64,000 nt of DNA from Synechococcus sp. CC9605 (lineage in GTDB: Bacteria > Cyanobacteriota > Cyanobacteriia > PCC-6307 > Cyanobiaceae). A model generated the notes under the pieces. That model ran no database searches and was not told the DNA's origin. It worked only from the letters and a program-made list of their open reading frames with translations. Made by a program: the position numbers and the translations under genes. The stretch is from assembly GCF_000012625.1 (NCBI RefSeq), contig NC_007516.1, positions 620,001-684,000 on the forward strand. The letters run 5' to 3'. Below are positions 26,659-36,320 of the stretch, piece after piece (position 1 is the first letter of the stretch; every line of letters starts with the position of its first letter).

Positions 26659-28167
26659 TTGGTCCATGCGTCGACGCCTTGGGATGCACTGGGCGACCAC
26701 CTGCGTGAAACGAAACTTCTCGGTTCCATCCAAAGCACCCTGTACTGGGATCAGAACACTCGTATGCCTCCCTCTGGGGCGCGTTGGCGGGGTGAGCAGC
26801 TTACGCTTCTGGCAACCCAGCTGCATGCCCGTCAGAGCTCCGCGGCCTATGCGGATTTGGTGGCCGCAGCGCGTCAGCACTGGAACTCCGCTGACCAATG
26901 CTCCGAGCAGGGCCGCAATCTTGATCTGTTGGAACAGGACCTTCAGCGGCAGCAGTCCCTCGATCCAGCTCTCGTCGCGGCCCTGGCCAAGGCCAAGGCC
27001 GAGGGCTACAACCGTTGGCAGCAGGCTCGATCAGCTTCCGATTTCAGCCTCTTCGCACCTGCGCTTCAGACCTTGATTGACCTGCGTCAGGAGCAGGCCA
27101 AACAGCTTGATGAGCTTCGCTCATGCTGGGAGACCCTGGCACAACCCTTCGAGCCGGACCTTCGTCTGGAGCGTCTCGAGGCTTTGTTTGCTCCGCTGCG
27201 GCAACGCTTGCCGCAATTGGTCGCTCAGGCATCCACCCGGCCTCGCCCCCGATCATCGGACTGGGATCTCGAGGAGTCCAGCCAGCAACAGCTCTGCGAT
27301 CAGCTGCTCGGTGCCTGGGGCCGCGATCCCGACATCACCTGCATGGCACGCTCGCCCCACCCCTTCTCGATCACGCTTGGGCCGGCGGATTACCGCATCA
27401 CCACCCGTGTGGTGCCAGGGCAGCCGTTGTCGTGTTTCCTTGCCACGGCCCATGAGTGGGGGCATTCCCTTTACGAACAGGGGTTACCGGACCAGAGCCA
27501 TCAATGGTTTGCCTGGCCCCTGGGACAGGCCACCTCGATGGCGGTGCATGAAAGTCAGTCGTTGTTCTGGGAGAACCGGGTTGCCCGGAGCCGTCCATTC
27601 GCAGAGCAGTGGTGGCAACGTTTTGCACAGGCCGGAGCTCCCTTCAGCGGTGCCCAGGACATGTGGCAGGCGATGAATCCGATGGCGCCTGGTTTGAACC
27701 GGGTTGAGGCCGATGAACTTAGCTATGGCCTTCACATCCTGATTCGCACGGATCTTGAAATTGCTCTACTTGAGCAGGGCTTGGCGGTGAAGGATCTCCC
27801 TGATGAATGGAACCGGCGCTATCAGGAGCTCCTGGGGGTGCGTCCATTGAGTGATGCCGAGGGTTGTCTCCAAGATGTGCATTGGTCGGAGGGGTTGTTC
27901 GGGTATTTCCCTTCGTATCTGTTGGGCCACCTGATTAGTGCACAGTTGAGTGAAGCGATGGCGGAGGCTATTGGGTCTCCGGAAGAGCATGTGGAGCGCG
28001 GTGATGTCTCGCCTTTGCTGGCTTGGCTGCGTGCGCATGTTCACCCGCTCGGACGCAGCGTGAATGCCGATCAACTGGTGGAAAGGGTTAGCGGACGGCC
28101 CTTGAGCACCGAGGCCTTCCTGAGCTATCTGGAGAACAAGCTTGATCGGCTGCAGCAGGAGTCTTAG
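26659..28167 (+). CDS. M32 carboxypeptidase (Taq type)
   Basis: This 502-residue zinc metallocarboxypeptidase carries the catalytic HExxH in FLATAHEWGHSLYEQGLPD, followed by AVHESQSLFWENRVARS with the third ligand Glu. YRITTRVVPGQPLSCF and ELSYGLHILIRTDLEIALLE are further family motifs. It removes C-terminal residues from peptides. It has a TTG start (MVHASTPWDALGDHLRET); earlier starts are possible. The 5' end overlaps only the non-coding-looking upstream part of the divergent Nif11-like frame. Confidence 0.92.
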   Translation: MVHASTPWDALGDHLRETKLLGSIQSTLYWDQNTRMPPSGARWRGEQLTLLATQLHARQSSAAYADLVAAARQHWNSADQCSEQGRNLDLLEQDLQRQQSLDPALVAALAKAKAEGYNRWQQARSASDFSLFAPALQTLIDLRQEQAKQLDELRSCWETLAQPFEPDLRLERLEALFAPLRQRLPQLVAQASTRPRPRSSDWDLEESSQQQLCDQLLGAWGRDPDITCMARSPHPFSITLGPADYRITTRVVPGQPLSCFLATAHEWGHSLYEQGLPDQSHQWFAWPLGQATSMAVHESQSLFWENRVARSRPFAEQWWQRFAQAGAPFSGAQDMWQAMNPMAPGLNRVEADELSYGLHILIRTDLEIALLEQGLAVKDLPDEWNRRYQELLGVRPLSDAEGCLQDVHWSEGLFGYFPSYLLGHLISAQLSEAMAEAIGSPEEHVERGDVSPLLAWLRAHVHPLGRSVNADQLVERVSGRPLSTEAFLSYLENKLDRLQQES

Positions 28168-28229
28168 CCGCTTGCAACTTGCTGGGTTGAGGGGGCCCGT
28201 AGGATGCGCCGCGCTGTCCATCGCCGTTT

Positions 28230-28817
28230 ATGGCCAACCTCGATCAGGCACCCAGCCGCAGCATGCCCAACCTGCTGCACGTGCTGCCGGCTTTCGCTGA
28301 TGAAGCCGAGCTTCGTCTCAACACGATCGTGGAGCTCAACTCCAACACGATCAACAAGTACGAGCTGATCACCGAAACCGGCCATCTCAAGCTGGACCGC
28401 GTTGGTTACTCCTCGCTGGCTTACCCCTTCGCCTACGGATGCATTCCCCGCACCTGGGATGAAGACGGCGATCCTCTCGACATTGAAATCGTTGGTGTCA
28501 CCGAGCCCCTGATTCCCGGCTCGATTGTCGAGGCCCGCATCATCGGTGTGATGACCTTCGACGACGGTGGTGAAGTCGACGACAAGGTGATCGCTGTTCT
28601 TGCCGATGACAAGCGCATGGATCACATCAAGAGTTGGGAGGATCTTGGTGAGCACTGGAAGAAAGAAACCACCTACTACTGGGAGCACTACAAGGATCTG
28701 AAGAAGCCTGGTACTTGCTCGGTGAACGGTTTCTTCGGAACTGAAAAAGCCGTCGAGATCATCAAGAGCTGCGAGGCCCGCTACACGGCTGAGATCGACC
28801 CCAAGTTGGTCGACTGA
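28230..28817 (+). CDS. ppa: Inorganic pyrophosphatase, family I (first copy)
   Basis: This 195-residue protein has the family I fold with a complete metal motif DEDGDPLDIEIVG (residues ~78-89), the DRVGYSSLAYPFAYGCIPRTW segment and a Tyr/Lys-rich C-terminal half (HWKKETTYYWEHYKDLKK). The usual EIPxGSxxKYE is altered to VELNSNTINKYEL. A second family I gene lies at 45216. This copy resembles the more eukaryote-like branch in its C-terminal half, but that is an impression. A strong terminator follows. Confidence 0.88.
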   Translation: MANLDQAPSRSMPNLLHVLPAFADEAELRLNTIVELNSNTINKYELITETGHLKLDRVGYSSLAYPFAYGCIPRTWDEDGDPLDIEIVGVTEPLIPGSIVEARIIGVMTFDDGGEVDDKVIAVLADDKRMDHIKSWEDLGEHWKKETTYYWEHYKDLKKPGTCSVNGFFGTEKAVEIIKSCEARYTAEIDPKLVD

Positions 28818-28843
28818 AGGCGTCGGTGATCGGCTGCTGATTA

Positions 28844-28869
28844 GGCGGGGGATGTCCCCCGCCTTTTTT
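28844..28869 (+). terminator. Intrinsic terminator of ppa
   Basis: A 9-bp perfect GC-rich stem (GGCGGGGGA pairing with TCCCCCGCC, 2-nt loop as drawn) is followed directly by six T, 26 nt after the ppa stop. Confidence 0.93.
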
Positions 28870-29042
28870 ATGGCTCGGCTTCACTCCAGCAGCCTCGAAT
28901 GTTCTTCGATCGGCAAGGAGACCGCTCGGGAGGCCACAGGGCTGAGACAAGACAGATCTGCCCTATTGGTCTTACCCGTGAGACCAAAGAGGTTCTGAAG
29001 AGTTCAGCCTCAGTGGCGCTGCTGCAGTTTTTTCTCGCGGCA

Positions 29043-29582
29043 ATGAATACGTTAAGACTAGTGAGTCTTGTGTGTCTCATGCCGTGGTCGTTGGCGCCGG
29101 TGATGTTGGCTGGCCTGTTGGCGGGGTCCGTCCTCCCATGCCTTGCTGCTGAATCTGCTGAGCTGGCGGTGCGGCAACCGGCCCGTGAGTCCCGCATCGT
29201 GCTTGACCTCAGCAAGCGGCAGATCACCCTCGTGCGGGGTGAGCAGCGGCTTGGCGCCTGGCCGGTGGCGATCGGAGATCCCAAAACCCCCACCCCGAAG
29301 GGGGAATTCGCCATTCTCAACAAGAAGGTCAATCCGATCTATGTGACCCACAAGTCGGGTCAGAGGCGGGAGCTGCGCGGACCCAGTAGCCCTATTGGCG
29401 ATCGTTACATGGCCTTTCATCGCAATGGCCGCGGCGAGTTTGGGATCCACGGAACGGCCTGGCCGCACTGGGTTCAGATCCGTGCGGCAGTCAGCCTGGG
29501 TTGCGTGCGCATGCTCAACAGCCACATCCGGCAGCTGTTTGATGCCGTGGATGTGGAAACGCGTCTGGAGATTCGCAGTTGA
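29043..29582 (+). CDS. L,D-transpeptidase (YkuD domain), exported
   Basis: This 179-residue protein has a signal peptide (MNTLRLVSLVCLMPWSLAPV, cleavage near CLAAES) and a YkuD catalytic domain. IVLDLSKRQITLVRGEQRLG starts the domain. FGIHGTAWP holds the conserved His, and AVSLGCVRMLNSHI holds the nucleophilic Cys and Arg. It is expected to crosslink peptidoglycan or attach proteins to it in the periplasm. The frame is open upstream, but that part lacks a signal and looks non-coding. The stop codon abuts the hemC stop directly. Confidence 0.88.
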   Translation: MNTLRLVSLVCLMPWSLAPVMLAGLLAGSVLPCLAAESAELAVRQPARESRIVLDLSKRQITLVRGEQRLGAWPVAIGDPKTPTPKGEFAILNKKVNPIYVTHKSGQRRELRGPSSPIGDRYMAFHRNGRGEFGIHGTAWPHWVQIRAAVSLGCVRMLNSHIRQLFDAVDVETRLEIRS

Positions 29583-30536
29583 TCAGGCTTCGGGGCGAAC
29601 GGTCTCGAAGATCTCTTTGAGGATCTCCCCGGCACCCTGACCTTTGAGTGTGTTGGCGAGGGCGATGCCGATGGCTTCGGCTTCGCTTGCCTCGCCACTG
29701 GTTTGGTCGCGGATCAAGCGTTTGCCATCAAGGCTGGCCACCATTCCGGTAAGGATCAGTTGATCACCTTCGAAACGTGTGTTCACGCCGATGGGGACCT
29801 GGCAGCCACCTTCCAGTTCCCGCAGGAAAGCGCGTTCGGCCAGGCAGCGCTGGGACGTCGGGGTGTGCTCCAGCACTTTGATCGCCTCAAGCACTTCGGG
29901 CTTGCCCTCCACGCATTCAATGCCTAAGGCTCCCTGGCCAACCGCGTGCAGGGAGATCTCGCCGGGGATCAGCTGGTGGATCCGATCGCTGAAACCCAGT
30001 CGACCCAGGCCGGCCGCAGCCAGGATCAGGCAGTCGTAATCTCCGCTGTCCAATTTCTCCAGCCGGGTGATCACGTTTCCCCGCACATCTTTGAAGATCA
30101 GGTGGGGGTAGTGGTGACGAAGTTGAGCCAGGCGGCGCAGGGAACTCGTTCCCACCACTGAGCCTTCGGGGAGGGTCTCGAGCTTGTAGGCCTGGTTCTT
30201 GGCGTTCACCACCAGCGCATCAGCCGGGTCTTCCCGTTCGGTGATGCAGCCGAGCATCAGCCCCTCAGGAAGGTTGGTCGGCAGGTCTTTGAGGGAGTGG
30301 ACGGCGATGTCCGCACGATCTACCAGCATCTGGGCTTCCAGTTCCTTGGTGAACAGGCCTTTGTCGCCGATCTTGGCCAGGGCAACGTCCAGGATCTTGT
30401 CGCCCTGGGTGGCCATGGCTTCCACGGTGATCTTCAGGCCGGGATGGGCCTTCTCCAGTTCCGCTTTGACCCAGTTGGTTTGCACCATGGCCAGCTGGCT
30501 GCGTCGTGAGGCGATGCGCAGTTCGGTGAGGGCCAT
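29583..30536 (-). CDS. hemC: Porphobilinogen deaminase (hydroxymethylbilane synthase)
   Basis: This 317-residue enzyme polymerises four porphobilinogens for heme, chlorophyll and cobalamin. Visible motifs are [64 protein letters not shown], and [11 protein letters not shown] with the cysteine that carries the dipyrromethane cofactor. Length is usual. It is convergent with the transpeptidase gene and shares no base with it. It is the second tetrapyrrole gene here, with hemL. Confidence 0.97.
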   Translation of the reverse strand: MALTELRIASRRSQLAMVQTNWVKAELEKAHPGLKITVEAMATQGDKILDVALAKIGDKGLFTKELEAQMLVDRADIAVHSLKDLPTNLPEGLMLGCITEREDPADALVVNAKNQAYKLETLPEGSVVGTSSLRRLAQLRHHYPHLIFKDVRGNVITRLEKLDSGDYDCLILAAAGLGRLGFSDRIHQLIPGEISLHAVGQGALGIECVEGKPEVLEAIKVLEHTPTSQRCLAERAFLRELEGGCQVPIGVNTRFEGDQLILTGMVASLDGKRLIRDQTSGEASEAEAIGIALANTLKGQGAGEILKEIFETVRPEA

Positions 30537-30673
30537 GGAAAGGGCGAATCAGCCGCCCAGCCTACGCTTTTGGACTGGAATTCTTGGATTCGCCTTCGCG
30601 AGTTTGTGAAGCTTCGAAAGGGAGGATCTCTTTATGAAGAACGCTTAAAATTCGTAAGCAATGCAGGACAGCC

Positions 30674-31141
30674 ATGCCCGGACCCGTCGTCAATGGCGTT
30701 CGTCAGGCCGGAGCGATTGGCTCGGTTGCCCCGGACCCCCAAGAGCAGGAAGCCATGCTCCCCTTGGTGGCTGAGGGCTGCATTCGTCTGATCCTGTTGT
30801 GCAGCGGCGATGTTCTGATGGCGCGGCTGCGCCACACCACCGATCGCGATGGAGACCATGCGTATCAACTGCTGCGGCCCCGTCTGGTGCGATCAGCGAC
30901 AGGGCCCTCGAAGGATGGTCAATCCAGTTGGGTGCTTCAGCCTTATCTGGCGGGGCTGACGTCGCAGCACAATCTGGTTCTTTTCAAGGGGGCGGTGGCC
31001 TCCGTGCTTGAACCGGATGCTCGCCTGCTCCAGGCCTATGCGCTGGAAACACGCCAGGAGTGCCCCCTCGAAGAAACTCCTGTGGAACGTCTGAAGCGTG
31101 CCTTTCAGGAATTCACGGAAACCTACGAAAGCAGTCAGTGA
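30674..31141 (+). CDS. Conserved cyanobacterial hypothetical protein, 155 aa
   Basis: This soluble protein begins MPGPVVNGVRQAGAIGS and includes LVAEGCIRLILLCSGDVLMA, VLQPYLAGLTSQHNLVLFKG and a helical tail (PVERLKRAFQEFTETYESSQ). No known motif is seen. It is divergent from hemC across ~137 nt, where a TTAAAAT box at about 30645-30651 could be a -10 element for this gene. A terminator hairpin lies 33 nt downstream of the stop. Function unknown. Confidence 0.65.
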   Translation: MPGPVVNGVRQAGAIGSVAPDPQEQEAMLPLVAEGCIRLILLCSGDVLMARLRHTTDRDGDHAYQLLRPRLVRSATGPSKDGQSSWVLQPYLAGLTSQHNLVLFKGAVASVLEPDARLLQAYALETRQECPLEETPVERLKRAFQEFTETYESSQ

Positions 31142-31174
31142 ATCTGTTGCACTGAATTTTTGCTTTCCAAAGGA

Positions 31175-31199
31175 AAACCCCAGCCACAGGCTGGGGTTT
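31175..31199. terminator. Bidirectional terminator-like hairpin
   Basis: An 11-bp perfect stem (AAACCCCAGCC with GGCTGGGGTTT, 3-nt loop) lies between two convergent genes. T-runs are short on both sides (TTT then GATCTC on plus; TTTT then CC on minus). It probably stops the plus-strand gene and, less certainly, rpoD readthrough. The rest of the 31142-31330 gap holds no recognisable gene. Confidence 0.6.
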
Positions 31200-31330
31200 G
31201 ATCTCTTCCGTGTGAGGAGGGCGTCTCAATTCCCTCAAGCTCTCTTATAGGAGCCCTCACGCCATTCAGCCAGGGGGAATGTACTTATGTATTACTCCCG
31301 TGACTGTTTGGTGGCGGGCTCAATGCGGGC

Positions 31331-32704
31331 TTACTTGATGTATTCCTTGAGCACCCCATTGCGGTTGGGGTGGCGCAATTTGCGCAGGGCCTTTGCTTCG
31401 ATCTGACGGATCCGTTCCCGGGTCACATCAAAAATCTGGCCGATTTCCTCGAGGGTCTTCATCCGCCCGTCGTCCAGGCCGTAGCGCAGGCGCAGGACAT
31501 CGCGTTCGCGGGGGCTGAGGGTGGCCAACACACCCTCCAGGTCTTCACGAAGCAGGTTCTTGGCAACATCCTGCTCGGGATTCTCGATGTCGGCTTCGAT
31601 GAAATCGCCCAGGCGGGAATCCTCTTCCTTGCCGATGGGGGTCTCCAGGGAGATTGGCAGCTGGGCGCTTTTGGCAATGAAGCGCAGTTTTTCGATTGTC
31701 ATTTCCATCGATTCAGCGATTTCCTCTTCCGTTGGCTTGCGGCCGAACTCCTGGGAGAGAACCTTGGTGGTCTTCTTGATTCTGGAGATCGTTTCGTAGA
31801 GGTGCACCGGCAGGCGAATGGTGCGGCTCTGATCGGCAATGGCGCGTGTGATGGCCTGGCGAATCCACCAGGTGGCGTAGGTGGAGAACTTGTAGCCCTT
31901 TTCGTGGTCGAACTTTTCAGCTGCACGGATCAGACCAAGGCTTCCTTCCTGAATCAGGTCTTGGAAGCTCAGGCCTCGATTCATGTACTTCTTGGCAATC
32001 GAGACCACCAGGCGCAAGTTGGATTGGACCATCTTTTCCTTGGCCCGGCGGCCCAGCATTAAGCGCCGGCGGAAGCGGATTAGCGGCATTTCCACCAAGG
32101 CTGCCCACTCTTTGTTGTCGGGTTCCCGGCCGTTATCGCTCTCAAATTGAGCAGCCAGTTCCTCGAGATAGAGGAGATCGGCGATTTTGCGGGCCAGTTC
32201 GATCTCTTCGTCGGGACGCAGCAGACGGATCCGCCCGATTTCCTGCAGATAAACCCGAATGGAGTCTTCGGTGTAAACGCCTTTGGGACCGATCTTGATG
32301 CTGGCCAGGGCTTTGGCCTTTGCTTCCTTCTCAGCAGCTGCCGTTTTGGCTTTCTCTTCGGCGGTAGGTTTCGCTGCTGCTTTGGCTGTTGTTGCTTTGG
32401 TGGCGGTCTTCTTCGTGGTGGCTGCTTTCTTGGTTGTGGTGGCCTTTTTTGTTGTGGTTTTGGCCTTGGTGCTCTTCGCAGCAGCCTTTTTGGTGGTTCC
32501 CGAAGCCTTGGCTTGATCAGCCGCGGCGAGCAGTTCGTCGGCCGCGGCGTTCAGGTCCTTGGCGCTGGCCTTGCTGGTTCGTCGGCGTGCGGGGGCTTTT
32601 TTGGCTTCTTTTTCGGAACCCTTGGCGACATCCTTCACCTTGCTGTCAGCATTGGCCAGAAGAACGATGTCCGGCTTGGCAGCTTTGGTGGCAGCAGGGG
32701 TCAT
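31331..32704 (-). CDS. rpoD: Principal RNA polymerase sigma factor (SigA/RpoD1)
   Basis: This 457-residue group 1 sigma factor has region 1.2/2 ([16 protein letters not shown]), the core-binding and -10 segment ([20 protein letters not shown], then [15 protein letters not shown]), region 3 and region 4 with the -35 helix-turn-helix ([20 protein letters not shown]). The first ~135 residues replace region 1.1 with a Lys/Ala/Thr-rich stretch like histone H1 tails. It directs transcription of housekeeping genes. It is divergent from priA across about 300 nt. Confidence 0.95.
   Translation of the reverse strand: MTPAATKAAKPDIVLLANADSKVKDVAKGSEKEAKKAPARRRTSKASAKDLNAAADELLAAADQAKASGTTKKAAAKSTKAKTTTKKATTTKKAATTKKTATKATTAKAAAKPTAEEKAKTAAAEKEAKAKALASIKIGPKGVYTEDSIRVYLQEIGRIRLLRPDEEIELARKIADLLYLEELAAQFESDNGREPDNKEWAALVEMPLIRFRRRLMLGRRAKEKMVQSNLRLVVSIAKKYMNRGLSFQDLIQEGSLGLIRAAEKFDHEKGYKFSTYATWWIRQAITRAIADQSRTIRLPVHLYETISRIKKTTKVLSQEFGRKPTEEEIAESMEMTIEKLRFIAKSAQLPISLETPIGKEEDSRLGDFIEADIENPEQDVAKNLLREDLEGVLATLSPRERDVLRLRYGLDDGRMKTLEEIGQIFDVTRERIRQIEAKALRKLRHPNRNGVLKEYIK
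32303..32503 (-). repeat. Lys/Ala/Thr-rich low-complexity coding repeat in rpoD
   Basis: Codons ~68-134 of the sigma factor encode repeated [10 protein letters not shown] and AAEKEAK-type units, like the C-terminal tail of histone H1. It is imperfectly repetitive at the DNA level (GCCACCAC/AAGAAG units). It may bind DNA non-specifically or act as a flexible spacer. Confidence 0.85.
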
Positions 32705-33008
32705 GGTGAGTGTCGAAGTCGGATAGAGGGGAAATGCAACAGCAGCAACAACGCATCAACGGCAATGGCCGGAACCTGGAACTTCCGTTCAAACGAAAGA
32801 GAACGACGCAGCTGACGCTGAGACGGAGTTCATGGGCTGATGGTGGTGTCCGCGAGTCGACGAAACGCTTGGACTGATTGTGTCTGTGCTGTCCGGGGTG
32901 GTCTCAGACCGGTCAAAGTGGCAAGGACAAGACCTTGACTTCAGACTCTGTGTCTTCCCTCTGGATCGAGCGCAGGGTTGGCAAAAACTGTCCAACCTGT
33001 TCACGTTA
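32705..33008. other. Divergent rpoD-priA intergenic region, no gene recognised
   Basis: About 300 nt separate the rpoD ATG from my chosen priA start. It must hold promoters for both genes. I see no convincing -35/-10 pair, no RNA gene and no plausible ORF: the open frame continuing upstream of priA reads as non-protein-like sequence, as does one on the minus strand. A shorter gap is possible if priA starts earlier. Confidence 0.5.
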
Positions 33009-35258
33009 ATGAAGTCTTCCGAAGTTTGCAAGGTCCTGTCGCATTCGCGGCGATGTGTTGAGGTCTGGCTGGAGGCTGGGCGGGAAGGACGCTCCTTCAG
33101 TTATGCCGCAGATCCCAGCATGGGTTTGAAGCCTGGAGATCTGGTGCGGGTGCGCCTCCGGGGGCGAGCCATGCATGGGCTTGTGGTGGAGGAGCGGGAG
33201 TGGGCTGAGCAGGATCCTCAGGAGCTGCAACCGGTGGAATCACTCCTGCAGCGAGCTGCTGTCGACTCGGATTGGTACAGCTGGCTGGAGCGGGTGGCGG
33301 ACCGTTGCCATCTCAGTGTCTTCCGCACCTTGAAGGCGGCTCTGCCGTCGGGCTGGATTGGTCAGGCCGGCCAGCGTTCCCTGGCCGGCGGGCGTCAGAT
33401 GTGGTGGATCCAGGCCCGGGTCCCCCCTGATGCAGCGAAGCCACCCACCCCTCGCCAGCGGGAGCTTCTGGCTTGGTTGGAGGGCCAGGGCGATGGCGCT
33501 TGGCAACGGGACCTGGTGGCCAGTGGGTTTGGGGCGCAATTGCTGCCGCCCCTGATCCAGCAGGGCTACCTGGTGCGTGAGCAGCGTCGTTGTGAGGACA
33601 AGGGCTCTTCAGCTGCTTCTGGCCCCAAGGAACTTCCCCAGGCCTTGACCGCTGAGCAGCAGGACGTGGTGAAGGCCTACCAACAGCTTTCTCCGGGGAG
33701 AGGATTGCTGCTCTGGGGAATCACCGGCTCCGGCAAGACCGAGGTGTACCTCCAACTGGCTGCCCAGGAGCTGGAGCGGGGCCGGCACGTCCTGCTGCTC
33801 ACCCCCGAGATCGGATTGATCCCCCAACTTGTTGACCGTTGCCGCAAACGCTTCGGCTCGCGTGTCGTGGAGTACCACAGCGGTTGTGGTGACGCCGAAC
33901 GGGTTCGAACCTGGCGCCACTGTCTTGCTGCCGAACAGCCCTTGGTGGTGGTGGGAACCCGCTCTGCGGTGTTCGTGCCGTTGAAGCCGCTGGGGCTGGT
34001 CGTTCTGGATGAGGAGCACGACAGCTCTTACAAGCAAGACGCACCCATGCCCTGCTATCACGCCCGGGACCTGGCCCTGGACCGGGTTGTGATGCAACAG
34101 GCACGGCTTGTGCTGGGCAGCGCCACGCCGTCGCTCGAGAGCTGGATTCAAACGGGCCCGGATGGTGCCTTGACCTTGGTGCGCCTGACCCAGCGGATTT
34201 CCCGGCAGTCCCTACCTCCTGTACATGTGATCGACATGCGCCATGAGCTGGCCGAAGGACACAAGCGTCTGGTCAGTCGCCCCTTGATGGATCGTCTTGC
34301 GGCGCTGCCGGAGCAGGGCGAACAGGCCGTGGTTTTGGTGCCTCGTCGGGGATACAGCCCCTTTTTGAGCTGCCGCAGTTGCGGCGAGGTGGTGATGTGC
34401 CCCCACTGCGATGTGGCGCTCACCGTTCACCGCAGCAAGGCCGGACGTCAGTGGCTGCGTTGCCACTGGTGTGACCATCGTGAGGACCTGGAGAACCGTT
34501 GCAGTCACTGTGGTTCCACGGCCTTCAAGCCGTTTGGGGCCGGGACGCAGAAGGTGTTGGAACTGCTCTCTCAGGAGCTCGAAGGCCTTCGTTTGCTCCG
34601 CTTTGACCGCGATTCCACCGGCGGACGTGATGGCCATCGACGCCTGTTGGACCGTTTTGCTGCCGGAGAAGCCGACGTCTTGATCGGCACGCAGATGCTG
34701 GCCAAGGGCATGGATCTGCCGCGGGTCACCCTGGCGGCGGTGCTCGCGGCGGATGGGCTTTTGCACCGCCCCGACCTACGCGCAGGAGAGCAGGCCCTGC
34801 AGTTGCTGTTGCAGTTGGCGGGCCGTGCCGGGCGAGGTGAGCGACCGGGGCAGGTGTTGGTGCAGACCTACACCCCAGAGCATCCGGTGATTCAGCACCT
34901 GGTGGATGGTCGGTATGAAGCGTTCCTCTGTCAGGAAGTGGCCCTCCGCAAGGAAGCTGGGTTAGTGCCCTTCAGTCGCGCTTGTCTGCTGCGACTCTCT
35001 GGAGATTCCCCCAGCAAAACAGCAACGGCGGCAGCGGTGCTGGCGGAGCGGATCCGGCCGATTTGTCAGCGCCAGAACTGGTGGTTGATGGGTCCGGCCC
35101 CGGCCCCTGTGGCCCGTGTTGCTGGCCGAAGCCGATGGCAGCTGTTGCTGCACGGTCCGGCGGGCTCTCCTTTGCCGTTGCCTCCGGGGCAGGCCCTCTG
35201 GGATGGCTTGCCCAAGGGTGTGGCGCTCACCGTGGATCCCGATCCGCAGCAGCTTTGA
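33009..35258 (+). CDS. priA: Primosomal protein N' (PriA helicase)
   Basis: This protein of about 749 residues restarts stalled replication forks. The N-terminal DNA-binding part (SFSYAADPSMGLKPGDLVRV) is followed by a helicase core with Walker A (WGITGSGKTEVYLQLA), DEEH box (LVVLDEEHDSSYKQD) and the late RAGRGERPGQVLVQTY motif. The zinc-binding cysteines sit in LSCRSCGEVVMCPHC and LRCHWCDHRED, then NRCSHCGS. The ATG giving MKSSEVCKVLSHS was chosen. Its stop directly abuts that of the convergent DUF3153 gene. Confidence 0.95.
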   Translation: MKSSEVCKVLSHSRRCVEVWLEAGREGRSFSYAADPSMGLKPGDLVRVRLRGRAMHGLVVEEREWAEQDPQELQPVESLLQRAAVDSDWYSWLERVADRCHLSVFRTLKAALPSGWIGQAGQRSLAGGRQMWWIQARVPPDAAKPPTPRQRELLAWLEGQGDGAWQRDLVASGFGAQLLPPLIQQGYLVREQRRCEDKGSSAASGPKELPQALTAEQQDVVKAYQQLSPGRGLLLWGITGSGKTEVYLQLAAQELERGRHVLLLTPEIGLIPQLVDRCRKRFGSRVVEYHSGCGDAERVRTWRHCLAAEQPLVVVGTRSAVFVPLKPLGLVVLDEEHDSSYKQDAPMPCYHARDLALDRVVMQQARLVLGSATPSLESWIQTGPDGALTLVRLTQRISRQSLPPVHVIDMRHELAEGHKRLVSRPLMDRLAALPEQGEQAVVLVPRRGYSPFLSCRSCGEVVMCPHCDVALTVHRSKAGRQWLRCHWCDHREDLENRCSHCGSTAFKPFGAGTQKVLELLSQELEGLRLLRFDRDSTGGRDGHRRLLDRFAAGEADVLIGTQMLAKGMDLPRVTLAAVLAADGLLHRPDLRAGEQALQLLLQLAGRAGRGERPGQVLVQTYTPEHPVIQHLVDGRYEAFLCQEVALRKEAGLVPFSRACLLRLSGDSPSKTATAAAVLAERIRPICQRQNWWLMGPAPAPVARVAGRSRWQLLLHGPAGSPLPLPPGQALWDGLPKGVALTVDPDPQQL

Positions 35259-36317
35259 TCAGGACGGCAGTTCCGGGAAGCCAAAGCCCAGCTTTCGCCG
35301 CACCACCTGCAGCACCATGCTGCTGATCAGCAGCATCAGGATCACCACGCCACCAAGGCCAAGCGGATTCCAGCGCCAGCCCTGCCAGCTGACTTCGGTG
35401 GTGGTGCCGGAAAGAGCCGTGCGCTCCACCCGCCCGTGGTTGAGGCTTAGATGAACGTCGAGCCCGGGGATCTCGGGCAGATCGCTGAGGTCCACCAACA
35501 GCTGCACGTGCTGCTGCACCCCCAGGAGCCAGTTGCGTTCTTCGAGCTTGAGCGTCGGTGCCGGGAGTGAGACTCCAGCCGCGCGACCAGCCACGGCCAC
35601 CACGGCCGCCATTTGTTGCGCCAGCTCCTGCGATGAGGCAACACGGCTGCTGATCTGTTGGCGTCCTGGGCCTGTCTGTTCGATCTTCAGCCCGGGCACC
35701 TCCCGTTGCAGGTCTCGCTTGAATTGCTCCTGCCAGGGCAACGGTCGCTCCTGGGTGCTGCGCACGTCCCAGGTGAGGGCCAGTCGATCCGGGCCGCGAA
35801 GGTCGAGATCAGCCTCGATCCGGACGCAACCACTCAGCAACAGCGTGATCCCTAGCAGAACCGCCATCACGAGCACGGCGAAACCCGCTGCTGGCGAACG
35901 CGTCGGCCCTGTGGGTGGTGGTGGCGGGGGTTCGGGGCGCCGCGAACGCCGCCGCCGCATGGTGGAGGTCTGCCCGCTGCCGGAGCCATTCAGTTCCAGT
36001 TGCGGCATCCGCATCGACCAGCGTTCCGGACGATCCAGGCTTGGGGCTTCAAGAACCCCGAGCAGTTGTTTGGCTTGCTGGCGCAACTTGGGATCGCGGC
36101 AGCGACTCAGAAGCCTGCAGGTGGCGATGGCTTTGTCGTCCTGACCCTGACCCATCCAGGCGGTGATCATCAGGAGCCTAAGGCCCGGCCCCTCCGGGCT
36201 GTTGAGCGGGTGTTGCTCCGCCAGGGGGAGAAGCAGCTCCAGGCCCTGGCCGTAGTCCCCGCGCTCCAGGGCTGCCTCCGCTTCAGAGAGGTCCAGTGCT
36301 GCGTCCTGCTCGCTCAC
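35259..36317 (-). CDS. DUF3153-type membrane protein
   Basis: This 352-residue protein has three parts. Residues 1-110 are soluble and TPR-like (AALERGDYGQGLELLLPLAE). A Pro-rich linker (RRPEPPPPPPTGPTRS) leads into a first membrane segment, AVLVMAVLLGITLLLSGCVR, with a lipobox-like LLSGC. A periplasmic beta-rich domain (IEADLDLRGPDRLALTWDVR) follows, and a second helix, VVILMLLISSMVLQVV, lies at the end. The last two parts match cyanobacterial DUF3153 as I recall it. Function unknown. It lies 3 nt downstream of argB on the same strand. Confidence 0.7.
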   Translation of the reverse strand: MSEQDAALDLSEAEAALERGDYGQGLELLLPLAEQHPLNSPEGPGLRLLMITAWMGQGQDDKAIATCRLLSRCRDPKLRQQAKQLLGVLEAPSLDRPERWSMRMPQLELNGSGSGQTSTMRRRRSRRPEPPPPPPTGPTRSPAAGFAVLVMAVLLGITLLLSGCVRIEADLDLRGPDRLALTWDVRSTQERPLPWQEQFKRDLQREVPGLKIEQTGPGRQQISSRVASSQELAQQMAAVVAVAGRAAGVSLPAPTLKLEERNWLLGVQQHVQLLVDLSDLPEIPGLDVHLSLNHGRVERTALSGTTTEVSWQGWRWNPLGLGGVVILMLLISSMVLQVVRRKLGFGFPELPS

Positions 36318-36320
36318 CCT

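Noticed and set aside
28899-29042. N-terminal extension of the L,D-transpeptidase
   Set aside because: It would bury the signal peptide behind 48 charged residues; the later ATG gives a normal exported protein.
32880-33008. N-terminal extension of priA by 43 codons
   Set aside because: The extension does not resemble the PriA fold and the later ATG places the first conserved strand at the right position.
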